A stretch of 64,000 nucleotides of DNA from Protofrankia sp963555925 (lineage in GTDB: Bacteria > Actinomycetota > Actinomycetes > Frankiales > Frankiaceae), in the NCBI GenBank assembly GCA_963555925.1, contig CAUVXJ010000107.1, positions 16,403-80,402 on the forward strand, in the 5' to 3' direction. Positions 8,969 through 17,573 of this stretch are shown here, one piece after another (the first letter of the stretch is position 1; each line of letters opens with the position of its first letter). The notes under the pieces are model-generated. The model ran no database searches. It was not told the DNA's origin and was given only the letters and a program-made list of their open reading frames with translations. Made by a program: the position numbers and the translations under genes.

Positions 8969-9239
8969 GAGTATCTCCTCGACCTGAACCGGAGCGGGAT
9001 CCGCCGGCCGGTCGGGGGCTTGTCTCCTGGCTCGTACCTCTTCTTCCCTTCTTGATGCCTGTAACGGACGGTGAGGGTCGCGGGTCGGGCCCACCGGCGT
9101 CGGCGCCCATCGCGCCACGTGACGTGACCGAAGCCGCGGCGACGATCATCTGCGGCATGGACATTCCATAACCCGATGGGGCTGCTCTGTCGGGCCGCAA
9201 GCAGGTCACCGCCAGCATGGGCACAGCCCAGTGGCAGAC

Positions 9240-9439
9240 CCCGACGCCTGGCCTGTGGACGACCAGCGTTTCGGGCGGACCCGCGGACGACGATTTCGGC
9301 CGGTGCGGCATCGATGCGCTCGTGGTGGCCGTCGTGCGGTCCGCCCAGGCAGACGAGCAACATCGTCTCCGAGGATGGTGATCCCCACCCCTACGTAGAC
9401 GGGCCAGGTGGCGACCTGCGCGTCGCGGATCTTCAGCAC
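9240..9439 (-). pseudogene. Possible fragment of a small GGPHDG-type protein
   Basis: The minus strand reads LLVCLGGPHDGHHERIDAAP, then AEIVVRG, from ATG 9363, a pattern met at the start of small phage- or element-associated proteins ('GGPxDG...P..I.VP'). The frame then continues without a plausible fold into the antisense of the kinase. A second frame just upstream starts at GTG 9439. Probably a relic; weakly supported. Confidence 0.2.
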
Positions 9440-9568
9440 GATCTACGAATGCGAGCGTGACGTGATGCGTGCTCTGGGCTCCCACTTGTTGACGGTCGGT
9501 CACATCTGTCGCGTGCGAATTCAACATCCGGGAACCGAGTCTCAGTGCGTTCATAGCGTGGTGGTCGC

Positions 9569-9595
9569 GGTCATAGGTTGAGCGAACCTCTTTCC
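9569..9595 (+). promoter_or_regulatory. Operator-like palindrome upstream of the cupin gene (copy 1)
   Basis: Core GTCATAGGTTG-N4-AACCTCTTTCC. The inner AGGTT...AACCT is a dyad, and the same 26-bp element with only the four spacer bases changed occurs at 15201-15226. Both copies precede cupin-containing loci. It is likely a binding site of a shared regulator, perhaps one of the MmyB-type proteins nearby (inference). Confidence 0.55.
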
Positions 9596-9730
9596 TAACC
9601 GTCGGGGGCTCCTTAGGTTTCCGAATTATGGAGTGAGTTCGTCTGGCTGTGCTCCCGGAGGCGTCGGCCGTCAGCGTCCGTGTAAGCCCCGAGGGCATCT
9701 ACCTGGGGGCGACTGAGAAAGGAAAGAGTC

Positions 9731-10156
9731 GTGCCCATAATACGAATCATCGACAGGCCCGACGATACTCCCTTCGAGCAGACCCGGGATCTGGTCGACG
9801 AGGAGATGCGGGCGAAGCTGAGCGCTGGTGAACTGGGTACCGCAGTGCGGTTCTTCCATCCCGGAAGCCCGACCGAGCTGCAGATGTTTGAGATGATGGT
9901 GCCTCCCGATGCGCTCATTGACCAGCACGCCCACGACGAGGACGAGATCATCTATGTAGTAGAAGGTGAGCTCCACCTGGGCCGGCGGGTGCTGGCCTCA
10001 GGAGCCTCGGTTCACATCCCCGGCAATACGCTCTACTCATTCCGGGCTGGACCCGCCGGGCTACGTTTCCTGAACTTCCGTGCTCACCAAGACAACACTT
10101 ACCTCACCAGGGATGAGTTCGTGGTCCGCCGATCGGCCAGTGCGGCGCCACGCTGA
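9731..10156 (+). CDS. Cupin-2 domain protein
   Basis: 141 aa single-domain beta-barrel. Cupin motif 1 is HAHDEDEIIYVVEGELHLG (His-X-His and Glu metal ligands) and motif 2 is PGNTLYSFRAGPAG. The motif 2 histidine is replaced, so metal binding may be incomplete. GTG 9731 has GGAAAG 6-7 nt upstream. Such small cupins act as dioxygenases, isomerases or ligand sensors. Here the downstream amidohydrolase and ETF genes suggest a role in a small aromatic-type catabolic unit, but no reaction can be named. An operator-like palindrome lies ~140 bp upstream. Confidence 0.8.
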   Translation: MPIIRIIDRPDDTPFEQTRDLVDEEMRAKLSAGELGTAVRFFHPGSPTELQMFEMMVPPDALIDQHAHDEDEIIYVVEGELHLGRRVLASGASVHIPGNTLYSFRAGPAGLRFLNFRAHQDNTYLTRDEFVVRRSASAAPR

Positions 10157-10213
10157 CGCCACCAAACGATGGTGCCCAACCTATGGGCCACAGGTTTCTG
10201 TCAATCTCATCGA

Positions 10214-10259
10214 AACGAACGAACGAACGAACGAACGAACGAACGAACGGGAACGAACG
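10214..10259 (+). repeat. Tetranucleotide microsatellite (AACG)n ahead of an amidohydrolase start
   Basis: Nine perfect AACG units (10214-10249), a G insertion, then two more units, ending four bases before ATG 10264. The tract is in frame between an upstream ATG (10183) and ATG 10264. Slippage by one unit would shift the frame for the upstream start and alter the leader spacing for the downstream one. Tetranucleotide tracts this long are unusual in GC-rich actinobacterial DNA. Confidence 0.9.
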
Positions 10260-10263
10260 AATC

Positions 10264-11466
10264 ATGATCATCGACGGGGACGGCCACTACAACGAGCCGG
10301 TACATCTGTGGAGGGACTATGTCGCCGACGAGTTCAAGGAGCGCCTCTACGTGGTGTACGGCGATGACGGCTTCGGGGAGCGGGTCGTGCTCGGCAATCA
10401 TGTGTTACACCTGGTGTCACCGGACAAGAGCAGTGACGGCCGTGCCCACTCCCAGCGCATCGGCATCGGCGACTTTGCGACCCCGGCCGGGATCCGACCG
10501 GGCAAGCTGTCCGGTCGTCGCGCGGAGGAAGCTGCTCTCGGCGGCTCGGACCCGGAGGCACGCATCAAGGTCCACGACGAGAATGGGATCGACGCCGCCG
10601 TGCTGTTCCCCGGGATGGGGGGGCAGATCGGATCGATCCACGACCCGCAAGTAGCCCTCGGCGCGGCCCAGGCCATCAACCGGTGGGCCGCCGATTTCGC
10701 CAGTATCGCCCCCGACGAGCTGTACCCGATGACAGTGCTCCCCGACGTGCCTGAGCTGGCGGCCGAGGAACTACGCCGCTGCGTCAACGACTACGGGTTC
10801 GTGGGCGGCACGATCCGGCCCAACCCGAGCCTGGACGGGCGCACGATCGGCGATCCCAGCCTCGACATCCTCTGGGCCACGGCTGTCGACCTGGACGTGG
10901 TTATCGGTACTCACAACTTCGATGTTCCCGACCGTGGCCAAGCCGGCCGCGATCGAGCGTCGTCATTTATGCTCAGCCACACCATCGTTCACCCCTTCGA
11001 GGCGATGCTGGCCTTCGCGACCATGTACGAGCAGGGCGTGTTCGAACGGTTCCCGACGCTTCGAATCGGCTACATGGAATCGGGGTGCGGCTGGTTGCCC
11101 TTCTGGCTTGACCGCCTTGACGAACATGCCGAGCAGGTGGCATGGATCGACGGACTGAAGTTCAGCCGCTCGCCCCGGGAAGTGTTCGTCGCCCAATGTG
11201 TCCTTGGAACAGAGAATGAAGAACCGACGCTGCCCTTCGTCCAGGACACGCTGGGCGACGAAATCGTGCTATGGGCCAGCGACTATCCTCACTTCGACAC
11301 CGACTTCCCGCTTGCCGCTCCGATGATGGACCGTCACGATCTCACCGCGGATCAGTTGGACGGGGTGATGTGCCGCGGGGCGCTTAAGTTCTACAAGCTG
11401 GATGAAGACCGTATCGGCCGCTCCAATGCCCGCCGTCGCGGCCAACCAGCGAGAATCTCCGCCTGA
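10264..11466 (+). CDS. Amidohydrolase (amidohydrolase_2 / ACMSD-type TIM barrel)
   Basis: 400 aa metal-dependent hydrolase or decarboxylase of the COG2159 type. The N-terminal motif IDGDGHYNEPVHLW corresponds to the 'DxHxxEP' metal site. VVIGTHNF, SHTIVHPFEAM and IGYMESGCGWLPFWLDRL follow, and the C-terminal metal Asp is in VLWASDYPHFDTDFP. It is divergent from the three paralogues at 32873, 34030 and 41234, which share SVDDHIIE-type N-termini. ATG 10264 is preferred over ATG 10183 because homologous sequence begins there; neither has a strong ribosome-binding site. It is probably cotranscribed with the cupin. Confidence 0.85.
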   Translation: MIIDGDGHYNEPVHLWRDYVADEFKERLYVVYGDDGFGERVVLGNHVLHLVSPDKSSDGRAHSQRIGIGDFATPAGIRPGKLSGRRAEEAALGGSDPEARIKVHDENGIDAAVLFPGMGGQIGSIHDPQVALGAAQAINRWAADFASIAPDELYPMTVLPDVPELAAEELRRCVNDYGFVGGTIRPNPSLDGRTIGDPSLDILWATAVDLDVVIGTHNFDVPDRGQAGRDRASSFMLSHTIVHPFEAMLAFATMYEQGVFERFPTLRIGYMESGCGWLPFWLDRLDEHAEQVAWIDGLKFSRSPREVFVAQCVLGTENEEPTLPFVQDTLGDEIVLWASDYPHFDTDFPLAAPMMDRHDLTADQLDGVMCRGALKFYKLDEDRIGRSNARRRGQPARISA

Positions 11467-11673
11467 CGTCTTCGATGCCGAGGGCCTCGGCTCCCGCAGC
11501 AAGAGCCGGGGCGCGGGGGCCGCGAGGCCGAACAGGAGCCCGAGCGATTCGGCCGGGAGACGGCGAGCTACGCGTTGGACCTTGCGATCTGGGGTGGAAA
11601 GGTGGCGTGGGCATCCCATCGGCAGATGCGGTCCTGACCGTGCGTGTGAACTATTCGAAGGAGGTAGTCCGAA

Positions 11674-11706
11674 GTGAGGGTCCGACGATTCGCGGCGCGC
11701 CGTTGA
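11674..11706 (+). promoter_or_regulatory. Short leader reading frame overlapping the ETF start
   Basis: A consensus AAGGAGG (11658-11664) with nine-base spacing points at GTG 11674. That frame encodes only ten residues before TGA 11704-11706, which overlaps the TTG (11703) where ETF-like sequence begins (TTGA). This looks like translational coupling through a leader peptide. Alternatively, a one-base indel separates the real start from the gene. Confidence 0.45.
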
Positions 11707-13478
11707 GGGTGGCGGTGTTGGTGAAGCAGGTGCCTGCGTTGGAGTCGATGTCGCTTGACCGGCATGGGCGCTTGAATCGTTCCGGCGAAGCCGAGACGAA
11801 CCCGTATTGCCGTCGCGCCGTGGGTAAGGCGGTTGAGCTGGTTCGGGAGTTCGGGGGGACCGTCACGGCGTTCACGTTGGGTCCCGCTGGGGCACAGGAC
11901 GTGGTGCGTGAAGCGGTGGCGTGGGGAGCTGATGAGGGCGTCCTCATCAGCGACCCGGCCTTCGCCGGTTCGGACACGCTCGCTACGGCGCGCGCGCTGT
12001 CGGCGGCGCTCCGGCGAGACGGACCGTTCGATTTGGTGCTTATGGGCCGGAACTCGGTAGACGCGGATACGGGACAGGTCGGTCCCCAGATTGCTGAGCT
12101 CCTCGATCTGCCGTTTGTCGCGGCGGTTCGCGAGATGACTTTCGACAGCGGCGGGCTGCGCGCGCGCTGCGAGCGCGACGACGGCTGGCGCGACGTGGCG
12201 GTGCAGCTTCCAGCGGTCGCTTCCTGCGCGGAGCGGCTGTGCCAACCGGCGAAGGTCTCCGCTGATCGACGCGCTTCGGTCGCCTCCGATCGAATCCGAA
12301 CGTTAACCGCCGGCGATCTCGGCGTAGGGCCGTGGGGATCGGCGGCAAGCCCCACCCGGGTTGGCCAGGTCCGCATCGTCGAGATCACGCGTCAACGATT
12401 GTTACTAACCGGAGATCTCGACGAGCAGGTCGACGAGGCTGTCGCGCTGTTGCGGTCGAACGGCTCGATGACGCCAACACACGATTCACGAGGTGCGCTG
12501 ACCGAGCGAGTCCCGGCGAGCCGCGGCGTCGCAGGTCCCCACGTCGCGGTGTTGGACGAACCTGGACAACCTCGAACGACGCGCGAGTTGCTCGGCGTCG
12601 CGGCTCAACTCGCCGCCGGCGCGCGCGGCCACGTCGCGCTGTTCACCACGCATCCGTCCGCCGACCTTCACACCCTCGCCGCGTGGGGGGCCGACCGGGC
12701 CGTGGCGGTGGCGAACGCCCGGGTCGAGGAAGTGTTTGCGGCCGCCCTGACCGAGCGGGCCTGCGTGGATCCTCCGTGGGCGATCTTGGCGCCGGGAACG
12801 ATCTGGGGACGCGAGGTCGCGGGTCGCACAGCGGCGGCGATCGGCGCGGGCCTGGTCGGTGATGCAGTAGATCTCAACGCCGCTGACGGACGCCTGATCG
12901 CCTGGAAACCTGCGTTTGGTGGCCATGTCGTCGCCGCAATCACCGTCACTTCACCCGTCCAGATCGCGACCGTGCGGCCGGGAATTTTCCCCCTGCGCAC
13001 CGCGCGGTTCGGCGGGACAATTCCGATCAGTTCGCATTCGGGCCGCGCGAGCCGAGTCCACGTCACCGGCGAGGAACGCGACGATGAGGTCGGGGCTCTG
13101 CAGGCTGCTGGCACTGTCATCGGGCTCGGAAACGGTGTGAACGAGGCAGACCTCCCGTTGCTCGAACCCCTCCGGCTGGCGCTGGGAGCCCAATTCGGCG
13201 CGTCCCGCAAAGTCACGGATCGTGGGTGGATGCCACATGCACGCCAAGTAGGCATCACCGGGCAAGCCATCGCCCCCAGGCTCTACATATGCGTCGGCAT
13301 CAGCGGCAAGTTCAACCACATGGTCGGCGTCCGCGGCGCGCACACCATCGTCGCCATAAACAACGACCCTGACGCGCCCGTATTCACCGCCGCGGACATC
13401 GGCATCCTCGGTGATTGGCGCCAGGTGACGCCGATACTTACCAAGGCCGTCTCTCCCGCGGGTAGCCCTACCGCGTAA
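11703..13478 (+). CDS. Electron transfer flavoprotein, beta and alpha subunits fused
   Basis: About 591 aa. The first half is ETF-beta-like: RVAVLVKQVPALESMSLDR, then AVELVREFGGTVTAFTLGP, and MGRNSVDADTGQVGPQIAELL. The second half is ETF-alpha-like and ends in the FAD-binding module: GASRKVTDRGWMPHARQVGI, then LYICVGISGKFNHMVGVRGA and VAINNDPDAPVFTAADIGI. ETF normally works as two chains carrying FAD and AMP and accepts electrons from acyl-CoA dehydrogenases. Here they are one beta-alpha polypeptide. The start is uncertain: TTG 11703 matches the family start, and in-frame GTG 11640 lacks a ribosome-binding site. Many acyl-CoA dehydrogenases downstream could be its partners. Confidence 0.9.
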   Translation: MRVAVLVKQVPALESMSLDRHGRLNRSGEAETNPYCRRAVGKAVELVREFGGTVTAFTLGPAGAQDVVREAVAWGADEGVLISDPAFAGSDTLATARALSAALRRDGPFDLVLMGRNSVDADTGQVGPQIAELLDLPFVAAVREMTFDSGGLRARCERDDGWRDVAVQLPAVASCAERLCQPAKVSADRRASVASDRIRTLTAGDLGVGPWGSAASPTRVGQVRIVEITRQRLLLTGDLDEQVDEAVALLRSNGSMTPTHDSRGALTERVPASRGVAGPHVAVLDEPGQPRTTRELLGVAAQLAAGARGHVALFTTHPSADLHTLAAWGADRAVAVANARVEEVFAAALTERACVDPPWAILAPGTIWGREVAGRTAAAIGAGLVGDAVDLNAADGRLIAWKPAFGGHVVAAITVTSPVQIATVRPGIFPLRTARFGGTIPISSHSGRASRVHVTGEERDDEVGALQAAGTVIGLGNGVNEADLPLLEPLRLALGAQFGASRKVTDRGWMPHARQVGITGQAIAPRLYICVGISGKFNHMVGVRGAHTIVAINNDPDAPVFTAADIGILGDWRQVTPILTKAVSPAGSPTA

Positions 13479-13501
13479 CGCTTCCACTGAGGTCACTGAG
13501 G

Positions 13502-14110
13502 TCACTTGACTACTCGTCGACTGAGCGGATTATTCGACCAGACTTTGCGCCAGTGGATTTCGGGGAAGTCCGTGAAGGCGGTCACCTCGGTTTGGCGTCG
13601 GTGAGCATGACCCGACGGCGGGGAATTTCTCGGCGGGGAGATTGGCGACGACGTCGACCTTGGGCGCGACGAGGCCGCCGGAGGGCTGCGCGAAGATCGT
13701 GCTAGTGGCGGCCAGCACCTCACGGCGGCCCTCGACCGACACCCCAGCCCGATGCTCACAGCTTGGAAGAGGACCCGGCCCACCGATACAGACCTGGCAG
13801 TAGGTCGCGTCGAGGTAGACGCAGGCGAACCCCACATGGTCCGGTGGACGATCCTGCCAGTCGGCGACGTCCCGGTCGAGCGCCTGCCAGATCCTGGGTA
13901 CCTCGGACGTAGAACCCCGACTCGACGCCCAGGAGGGCCGCGGGCCGACAGTACGGTTGTCGCCACGGCGGTCAGCGCCCGCAACCCTCGGCTTGCAGGA
14001 TCTGGCGCATCACCTGCCCGGTATCGGCGCTGCACAGCAGCTCCAGCCGTCCGGACACGGCGGACTCGTCCGAGATCATCACGTGCTGTCCTCAATGCGA
14101 GCTCTGGTCG
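13502..14110 (-). pseudogene. IS256-family transposase remnant
   Basis: On the minus strand three frames together give a broken Mutator/IS256 transposase: VYLDATYCQV and AGVSVEGRREVLA in one frame, DVVANLPAEKFPAV in the same frame, then EVTAFTDFPEIHWRKVWSNN in another. A further piece, VMISDESAVSGRLELL, then CSADTGQVMRQILQAE, lies at the upstream end. Only ~600 of the usual ~1250 bp remain, with frameshifts and internal deletion, so it is inactive. Terminal inverted repeats were not identified. Confidence 0.85.
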
Positions 14111-14362
14111 GTTACAGAGCCTCACGCGACGGCCCCCTCACGTCCAGGAGTCCTCACCACACACGATCAGGCCCGTTTGGATCTAGACGACTCGAGGGGG
14201 CTTCACCCTCTTTACCGGGACGTTCTCGGCTGGGATGGTGTAGCCACAATGACGTCCAAAGATCACCGTCACCGCCCTGCTCGAACCAACTCCAACACTT
14301 CCGTCGACGAGTCTCGGTCGGTCATGGAGCATGACGCTGAAGGCACAGCGGCCAGGGGCGAT

Positions 14363-15187
14363 ATGCAGCGACGAGCGGAGCTCGCTGCCTTCCTTCGTGC
14401 GCACAGGGAATCCATCAATCCGGGCGATATCGGCCTCCCAGACACCCCACGGCGTCGGACCCCCGGTCTTCGTCGGGAGGAGGTGGCTCACCGAGCCTCG
14501 GTCAGCGCGAGTTGGTACACGTGGCTTGAGCAAGGCCGCGCGGTCGATGCGTCGCTCGCCGTTATCGATGCGCTCGCCGGCGCCCTCACGCTGACCAACG
14601 ACGAGCACGCTCACCTTCGGAGGCTCGCTGGGCTCGCCCCCCACCTCGCCACGCCCACCACCGAGAAGGCTCATACCCGCTGGTGTAGGTTCGTAGAGGA
14701 ATGGGCTCCAAACCCGGCGGTCATCGCGAACCATTTCTTCGACTATCTGGTCTGGAATGAGTCCTTTGAGCGGTTATACATGGACGATGGTAACCTTCCG
14801 GTCGACAGGCGGAATATCGTCCTCGCAATGTTCCACGACAGCGCTCGGCAACAGATGACAGATTGGGCCGACCAGGCGCGGTCTGTCGTTGCCCGCTTTC
14901 GCTACGAGGCGGGAAAGCACCCTGGAGCCGAGAGATTCGAGGAGATCGCGAGGTGTCTGTCGGCGGAGAGCGAGGAGTTTCGAGCGTGGTGGTCCTCGCA
15001 AGTGGTGGAGACCTTCACCGGAGGACCGCGAGAGATCTCCGTGAAGGGGGTCGGCCCGATCCAGATCGACTTTGTCCACGCCCTCCTGTCCTCTGACCCG
15101 GACGTGCACGCGGTGCTCGGCTATCCCGTGGCTCTTGAGGACCGGATCCGTCTTCACCAACTCCTCGGCGTGCGGTACCCCTCGTAG
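14363..15187 (+). CDS. MmyB-family helix-turn-helix transcriptional regulator
   Basis: 274 aa. The N-terminal XRE-type HTH is RRRTPGLRREEVAHRASVSA, continuing SWYTWLEQGRAVDAS. The C-terminal MmyB-like ligand-binding domain has its family hallmarks: VIANHFFDYLVWNESFERLY, RNIVLAMFHDSARQQMTDW and EEFRAWWSS. ATG 14363 has AGGGGCG just upstream and fits homolog N-termini; ATG 14324 and 14249 are further upstream without a clear site. Just downstream at 15201 lies one of two matching operator-like palindromes. The family usually controls adjacent oxidoreductase or hydrolase genes. Confidence 0.85.
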   Translation: MQRRAELAAFLRAHRESINPGDIGLPDTPRRRTPGLRREEVAHRASVSASWYTWLEQGRAVDASLAVIDALAGALTLTNDEHAHLRRLAGLAPHLATPTTEKAHTRWCRFVEEWAPNPAVIANHFFDYLVWNESFERLYMDDGNLPVDRRNIVLAMFHDSARQQMTDWADQARSVVARFRYEAGKHPGAERFEEIARCLSAESEEFRAWWSSQVVETFTGGPREISVKGVGPIQIDFVHALLSSDPDVHAVLGYPVALEDRIRLHQLLGVRYPS

Positions 15188-15200
15188 CCTGGTATTTCCC

Positions 15201-15226
15201 GTCATAGGTTGGACCAACCTCTTTCC
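15201..15226 (+). promoter_or_regulatory. Operator-like palindrome (copy 2)
   Basis: GTCATAGGTTG-N4-AACCTCTTTCC, matching 9569-9595 in all 22 non-spacer positions. It starts 14 bp after the MmyB regulator stop and ~100 bp before the hydrolase fragment and double-cupin genes. A perfect dyad AGGTTGG-A-CCAACCT lies at its centre. Confidence 0.6.
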
Positions 15227-15328
15227 GGCGCATGGGGAACGTCCTAGCGTCGGTTGGGACGTCGACAATCAATCCGACCCGTCGGCAGGACTTGACGGAG
15301 GTGGCGTGAGCGTGAACGCGTTGGGTGC

Positions 15329-15706
15329 ATGAGGGGGACGGATCACCCTCTGCCGCCAGAGGATCGCATCGTCATCGACGGCGAGGGCCGGGTCCTCGTT
15401 CGTCCCGACCGCGCTGTCGGCATGTTCTACTCCGATTGTGATCCCCGTTGGACTGCGGACGCTGTCTCCAGGTTGCGCTCGATGGCCGTCGCATGCTTGA
15501 CCACTCCCTCGGCAGGTGCGGCCTGGCGGACCATTCCTTCGACCTACGTGCTCTGCGAGGAAGACCGTGCTGTACCGCCTCCGCTGCAGGAGTTCCTAGC
15601 CCGACGAGCCGGTGCCGAGGTCGTACGACTTCGTAGCGCCCACTCGCCATTCATCTCCCAACCCGAAACCATCGTGCGAATCTTGGCAAGTGTGGCCGAC
15701 CGATGA
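15329..15706 (+). pseudogene. Alpha/beta-hydrolase, C-terminal fragment
   Basis: 125 codons match the second half of ~235-aa MhpC/EstC-type hydrolases. PSTYVLCEEDRAVPPPLQEF carries the catalytic-Asp region and VVRLRSAHSPFISQPE the catalytic His. The N-terminal half with the GxSxG nucleophile is absent, and no relic of it is seen in the 140 bp upstream. The fragment cannot be an active hydrolase on its own. Its stop overlaps the start of the double-cupin gene. Confidence 0.7.
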
Positions 15707-16389
15707 GAGGAGGATTGACAGGTGACCATGACGTCACGCAGGTCATCGACATTAAGGACCTCGACTGGGCCGACCTTGTGCCCGGCGTCCAGGCCAAGCG
15801 AGTCTGGACCGACCTCGCGACCAAGCGACAGGCGCTCTTCCTCCGGTTCGCCGCGGGCGCCACGCTGGATCGCCATGTCCACGAGGGCGACGAGTTGGTA
15901 TACGTGCTGGAGGGCGGTCTGGCCGACGACGTCGGGGTGATCGCCGCTGGCAACGTTGGTTACCGCTCTCCCGGCTGCATCCACGCCGTTTGCAGCCCAC
16001 GAGGGGCTACTGCCCTCGCGGTGATCACCGGTGATGTTAGGCCGATCGAGGACCAGCGCACCGGAGAATCAACGTCTTTCGTCTATGACCTCGCCGCCAC
16101 CCGTTGGACTCAACATGGTCCGGAGCTCAGTACGAAGACCGTCTGGGCTGACGGAGTCATCGAGCGCGCCGCGACCCTCACTCGCTGGGCGCCAGGAGCG
16201 CTATTGCCCACTCACCGCCACGCGGGCGACGAACTAGTCTTCGTGATCGAGGGAACGGTTGAGGACGAGGCTTGCGTGTTGCGTCCGGGCGTTGTCGGCT
16301 ATCGACCGAACGGCTGTGTGCACACGGTGCGCAGTCCGTACGGGGCCACGTCGCTGAGCTTCCTGTGGGGGTCAGTCGAGTCGGCCTGA
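15703..16389 (+). CDS. Bicupin (ChrR-like) protein
   Basis: 228 aa with two similar cupin halves: HVHEGDELVYVLEGGLADD in the first and HRHAGDELVFVIEGTVEDE in the second, each followed by a 'GN/GVVGYRxxGCxHxVxSPxGAT' segment. This resembles ChrR-type cupin domains that bind metal or sense ligands, without the zinc anti-sigma N-terminus. ATG 15703 overlaps the preceding stop (ATGA); AGGAGG at 15708 would fit a slightly later start. It is probably cotranscribed with the hydrolase fragment under the palindrome at 15201. Confidence 0.8.
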   Translation: MRGGLTGDHDVTQVIDIKDLDWADLVPGVQAKRVWTDLATKRQALFLRFAAGATLDRHVHEGDELVYVLEGGLADDVGVIAAGNVGYRSPGCIHAVCSPRGATALAVITGDVRPIEDQRTGESTSFVYDLAATRWTQHGPELSTKTVWADGVIERAATLTRWAPGALLPTHRHAGDELVFVIEGTVEDEACVLRPGVVGYRPNGCVHTVRSPYGATSLSFLWGSVESA

Positions 16390-16498
16390 TGGCGCCGTCC
16401 TCCCGCCGTGCCTCGGCGTGGCGGACAACGAGCGGAGTACGAGAGGCGCGTGTCCCGAGACCAGGTCGTCGGTCCTAGACCCGGCCTTGACAGGATCG

Positions 16499-17401
16499 TC
16501 AGCGGGCGAGGTGCAGCGGTCCTTTGCTGTTTCGCGTCGTTCGAGTGGCGGCGACGGCAGGACTGGCCGGTGCGGTCGAGTCGTCGACCGGATTCGGGGA
16601 TGTGCGGTTGAGGCCGTCGAGTCGGCGGGCGGTGAGGTCGTCGGCGGCGTGGAAGGTGACGAGCTGCTGATCTGCGGGAGGAATGGTCATCGTCTCGCAC
16701 ACGACGTTCAGCGCGCCGACGTCTGGATGGTGCAGACGCCGGCTCGCTCCACATCGCTGGACGACATCGCGCCGGTTCCACCAGCCGGCGAATTCCGGGC
16801 TTGTCGTGCACAGTTCAGCCACGAGTTGGCCTACGCGCGGTTGGTCGGGGTGACGGCCACGTTGGGCACGCAGGTTGGCCACCAGATCGGCGGCGGTGTC
16901 CTCCCAGTCCGCCCACCGTCGGCGTAGGGGCGCGTGCTGGAAGCTGAGCCAGACGATGTTGCGGCTGCTCTCCGGTACCGAGGCGAAATCGGTGAGGACC
17001 GACGCAGCCGCCGGGTTCCACGCGACGACATCCATCGCCACGGTCAGGACGTAGGCGGGCATCGGTTGCAGGGCCTGGACAATCTCCAGGGTCCGGGCCC
17101 GTACCGCGCGGATATCCTCGAGAGGGGCTGGGACGGCCAGTCCGGCCAGGTGACACAGGTGCCGATGCTCGTCACCGGTGAGCCGGAGACCGCGGCTGAT
17201 CGCTGTCAGCACCTCGTACGAGGGGTGGCGGTCGCGGCCCTGCTCCAGCCGTGCGTAGTAGTCGATGCTCACCCCGGACAGGGCGGCCACCTCCTCGCGA
17301 CGCAAACCGCTGGTGCGCCGAGTCCCGTGCGAGGGCAGGCCGACCTGGGCGGGCAGCAAGCGGGCGCGACGTGACCGGAGAAAGACGCCCAGATCGTCCA
17401 C
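16499..17401 (-). CDS. MmyB-family helix-turn-helix transcriptional regulator (second copy)
   Basis: 300 aa from GTG 17401. The HTH is SGLRREEVAALSGVSIDYYA, continuing RLEQGRDRHPS. The MmyB domain shows YVLTVAMDVVAWNPAAASVL, RNIVWLSFQHAPLRRRWADW and EFAGWWNRRDV. It is only distantly similar to the regulator at 14363. The frame is open to ATG 17491 upstream, so the start is uncertain; the chosen one gives the usual VDDLGVFLRSRRARL beginning. Convergent with the bicupin gene. The C-terminal ~35 residues are low-complexity. Confidence 0.8.
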   Translation of the reverse strand: MDDLGVFLRSRRARLLPAQVGLPSHGTRRTSGLRREEVAALSGVSIDYYARLEQGRDRHPSYEVLTAISRGLRLTGDEHRHLCHLAGLAVPAPLEDIRAVRARTLEIVQALQPMPAYVLTVAMDVVAWNPAAASVLTDFASVPESSRNIVWLSFQHAPLRRRWADWEDTAADLVANLRAQRGRHPDQPRVGQLVAELCTTSPEFAGWWNRRDVVQRCGASRRLHHPDVGALNVVCETMTIPPADQQLVTFHAADDLTARRLDGLNRTSPNPVDDSTAPASPAVAATRTTRNSKGPLHLAR

Positions 17402-17573
17402 GCCGTCCGGGGAGTCGACCCTATTACGACCCTTTCTTTCGGACAGTGACCTTCGGGTCCGCTGTCCACAGAAACGGGATCGCTCCACCATCGACGATGC
17501 TGTCCTCGACGCCGTCCTCCGAGCTCGCAAACGTTGGTGAAGTGCAGTCCAAGACCTTTAGCGTATCCTGATG

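Larger units (their letters stand above)
8969..9730. other. Intergenic stretch without an intact gene
   Basis: About 760 bp between the kinase and the cupin gene. It contains a possible small degenerate reading frame on the minus strand (listed separately) and an operator-like palindrome at 9569-9595. No intact gene is supportable. Confidence 0.5.

Noticed and set aside
8199..9698. 499-codon minus-strand frame over the kinase
   Set aside because: It is a shadow of the APH kinase in another frame, with Arg/Pro/Gly-biased composition and no recognisable motif.
11402..11677. Small plus-strand gene between the amidohydrolase and ETF
   Set aside because: Arg/Ser/Gly-biased translation with no family resemblance; the interval is better explained as a leader region.
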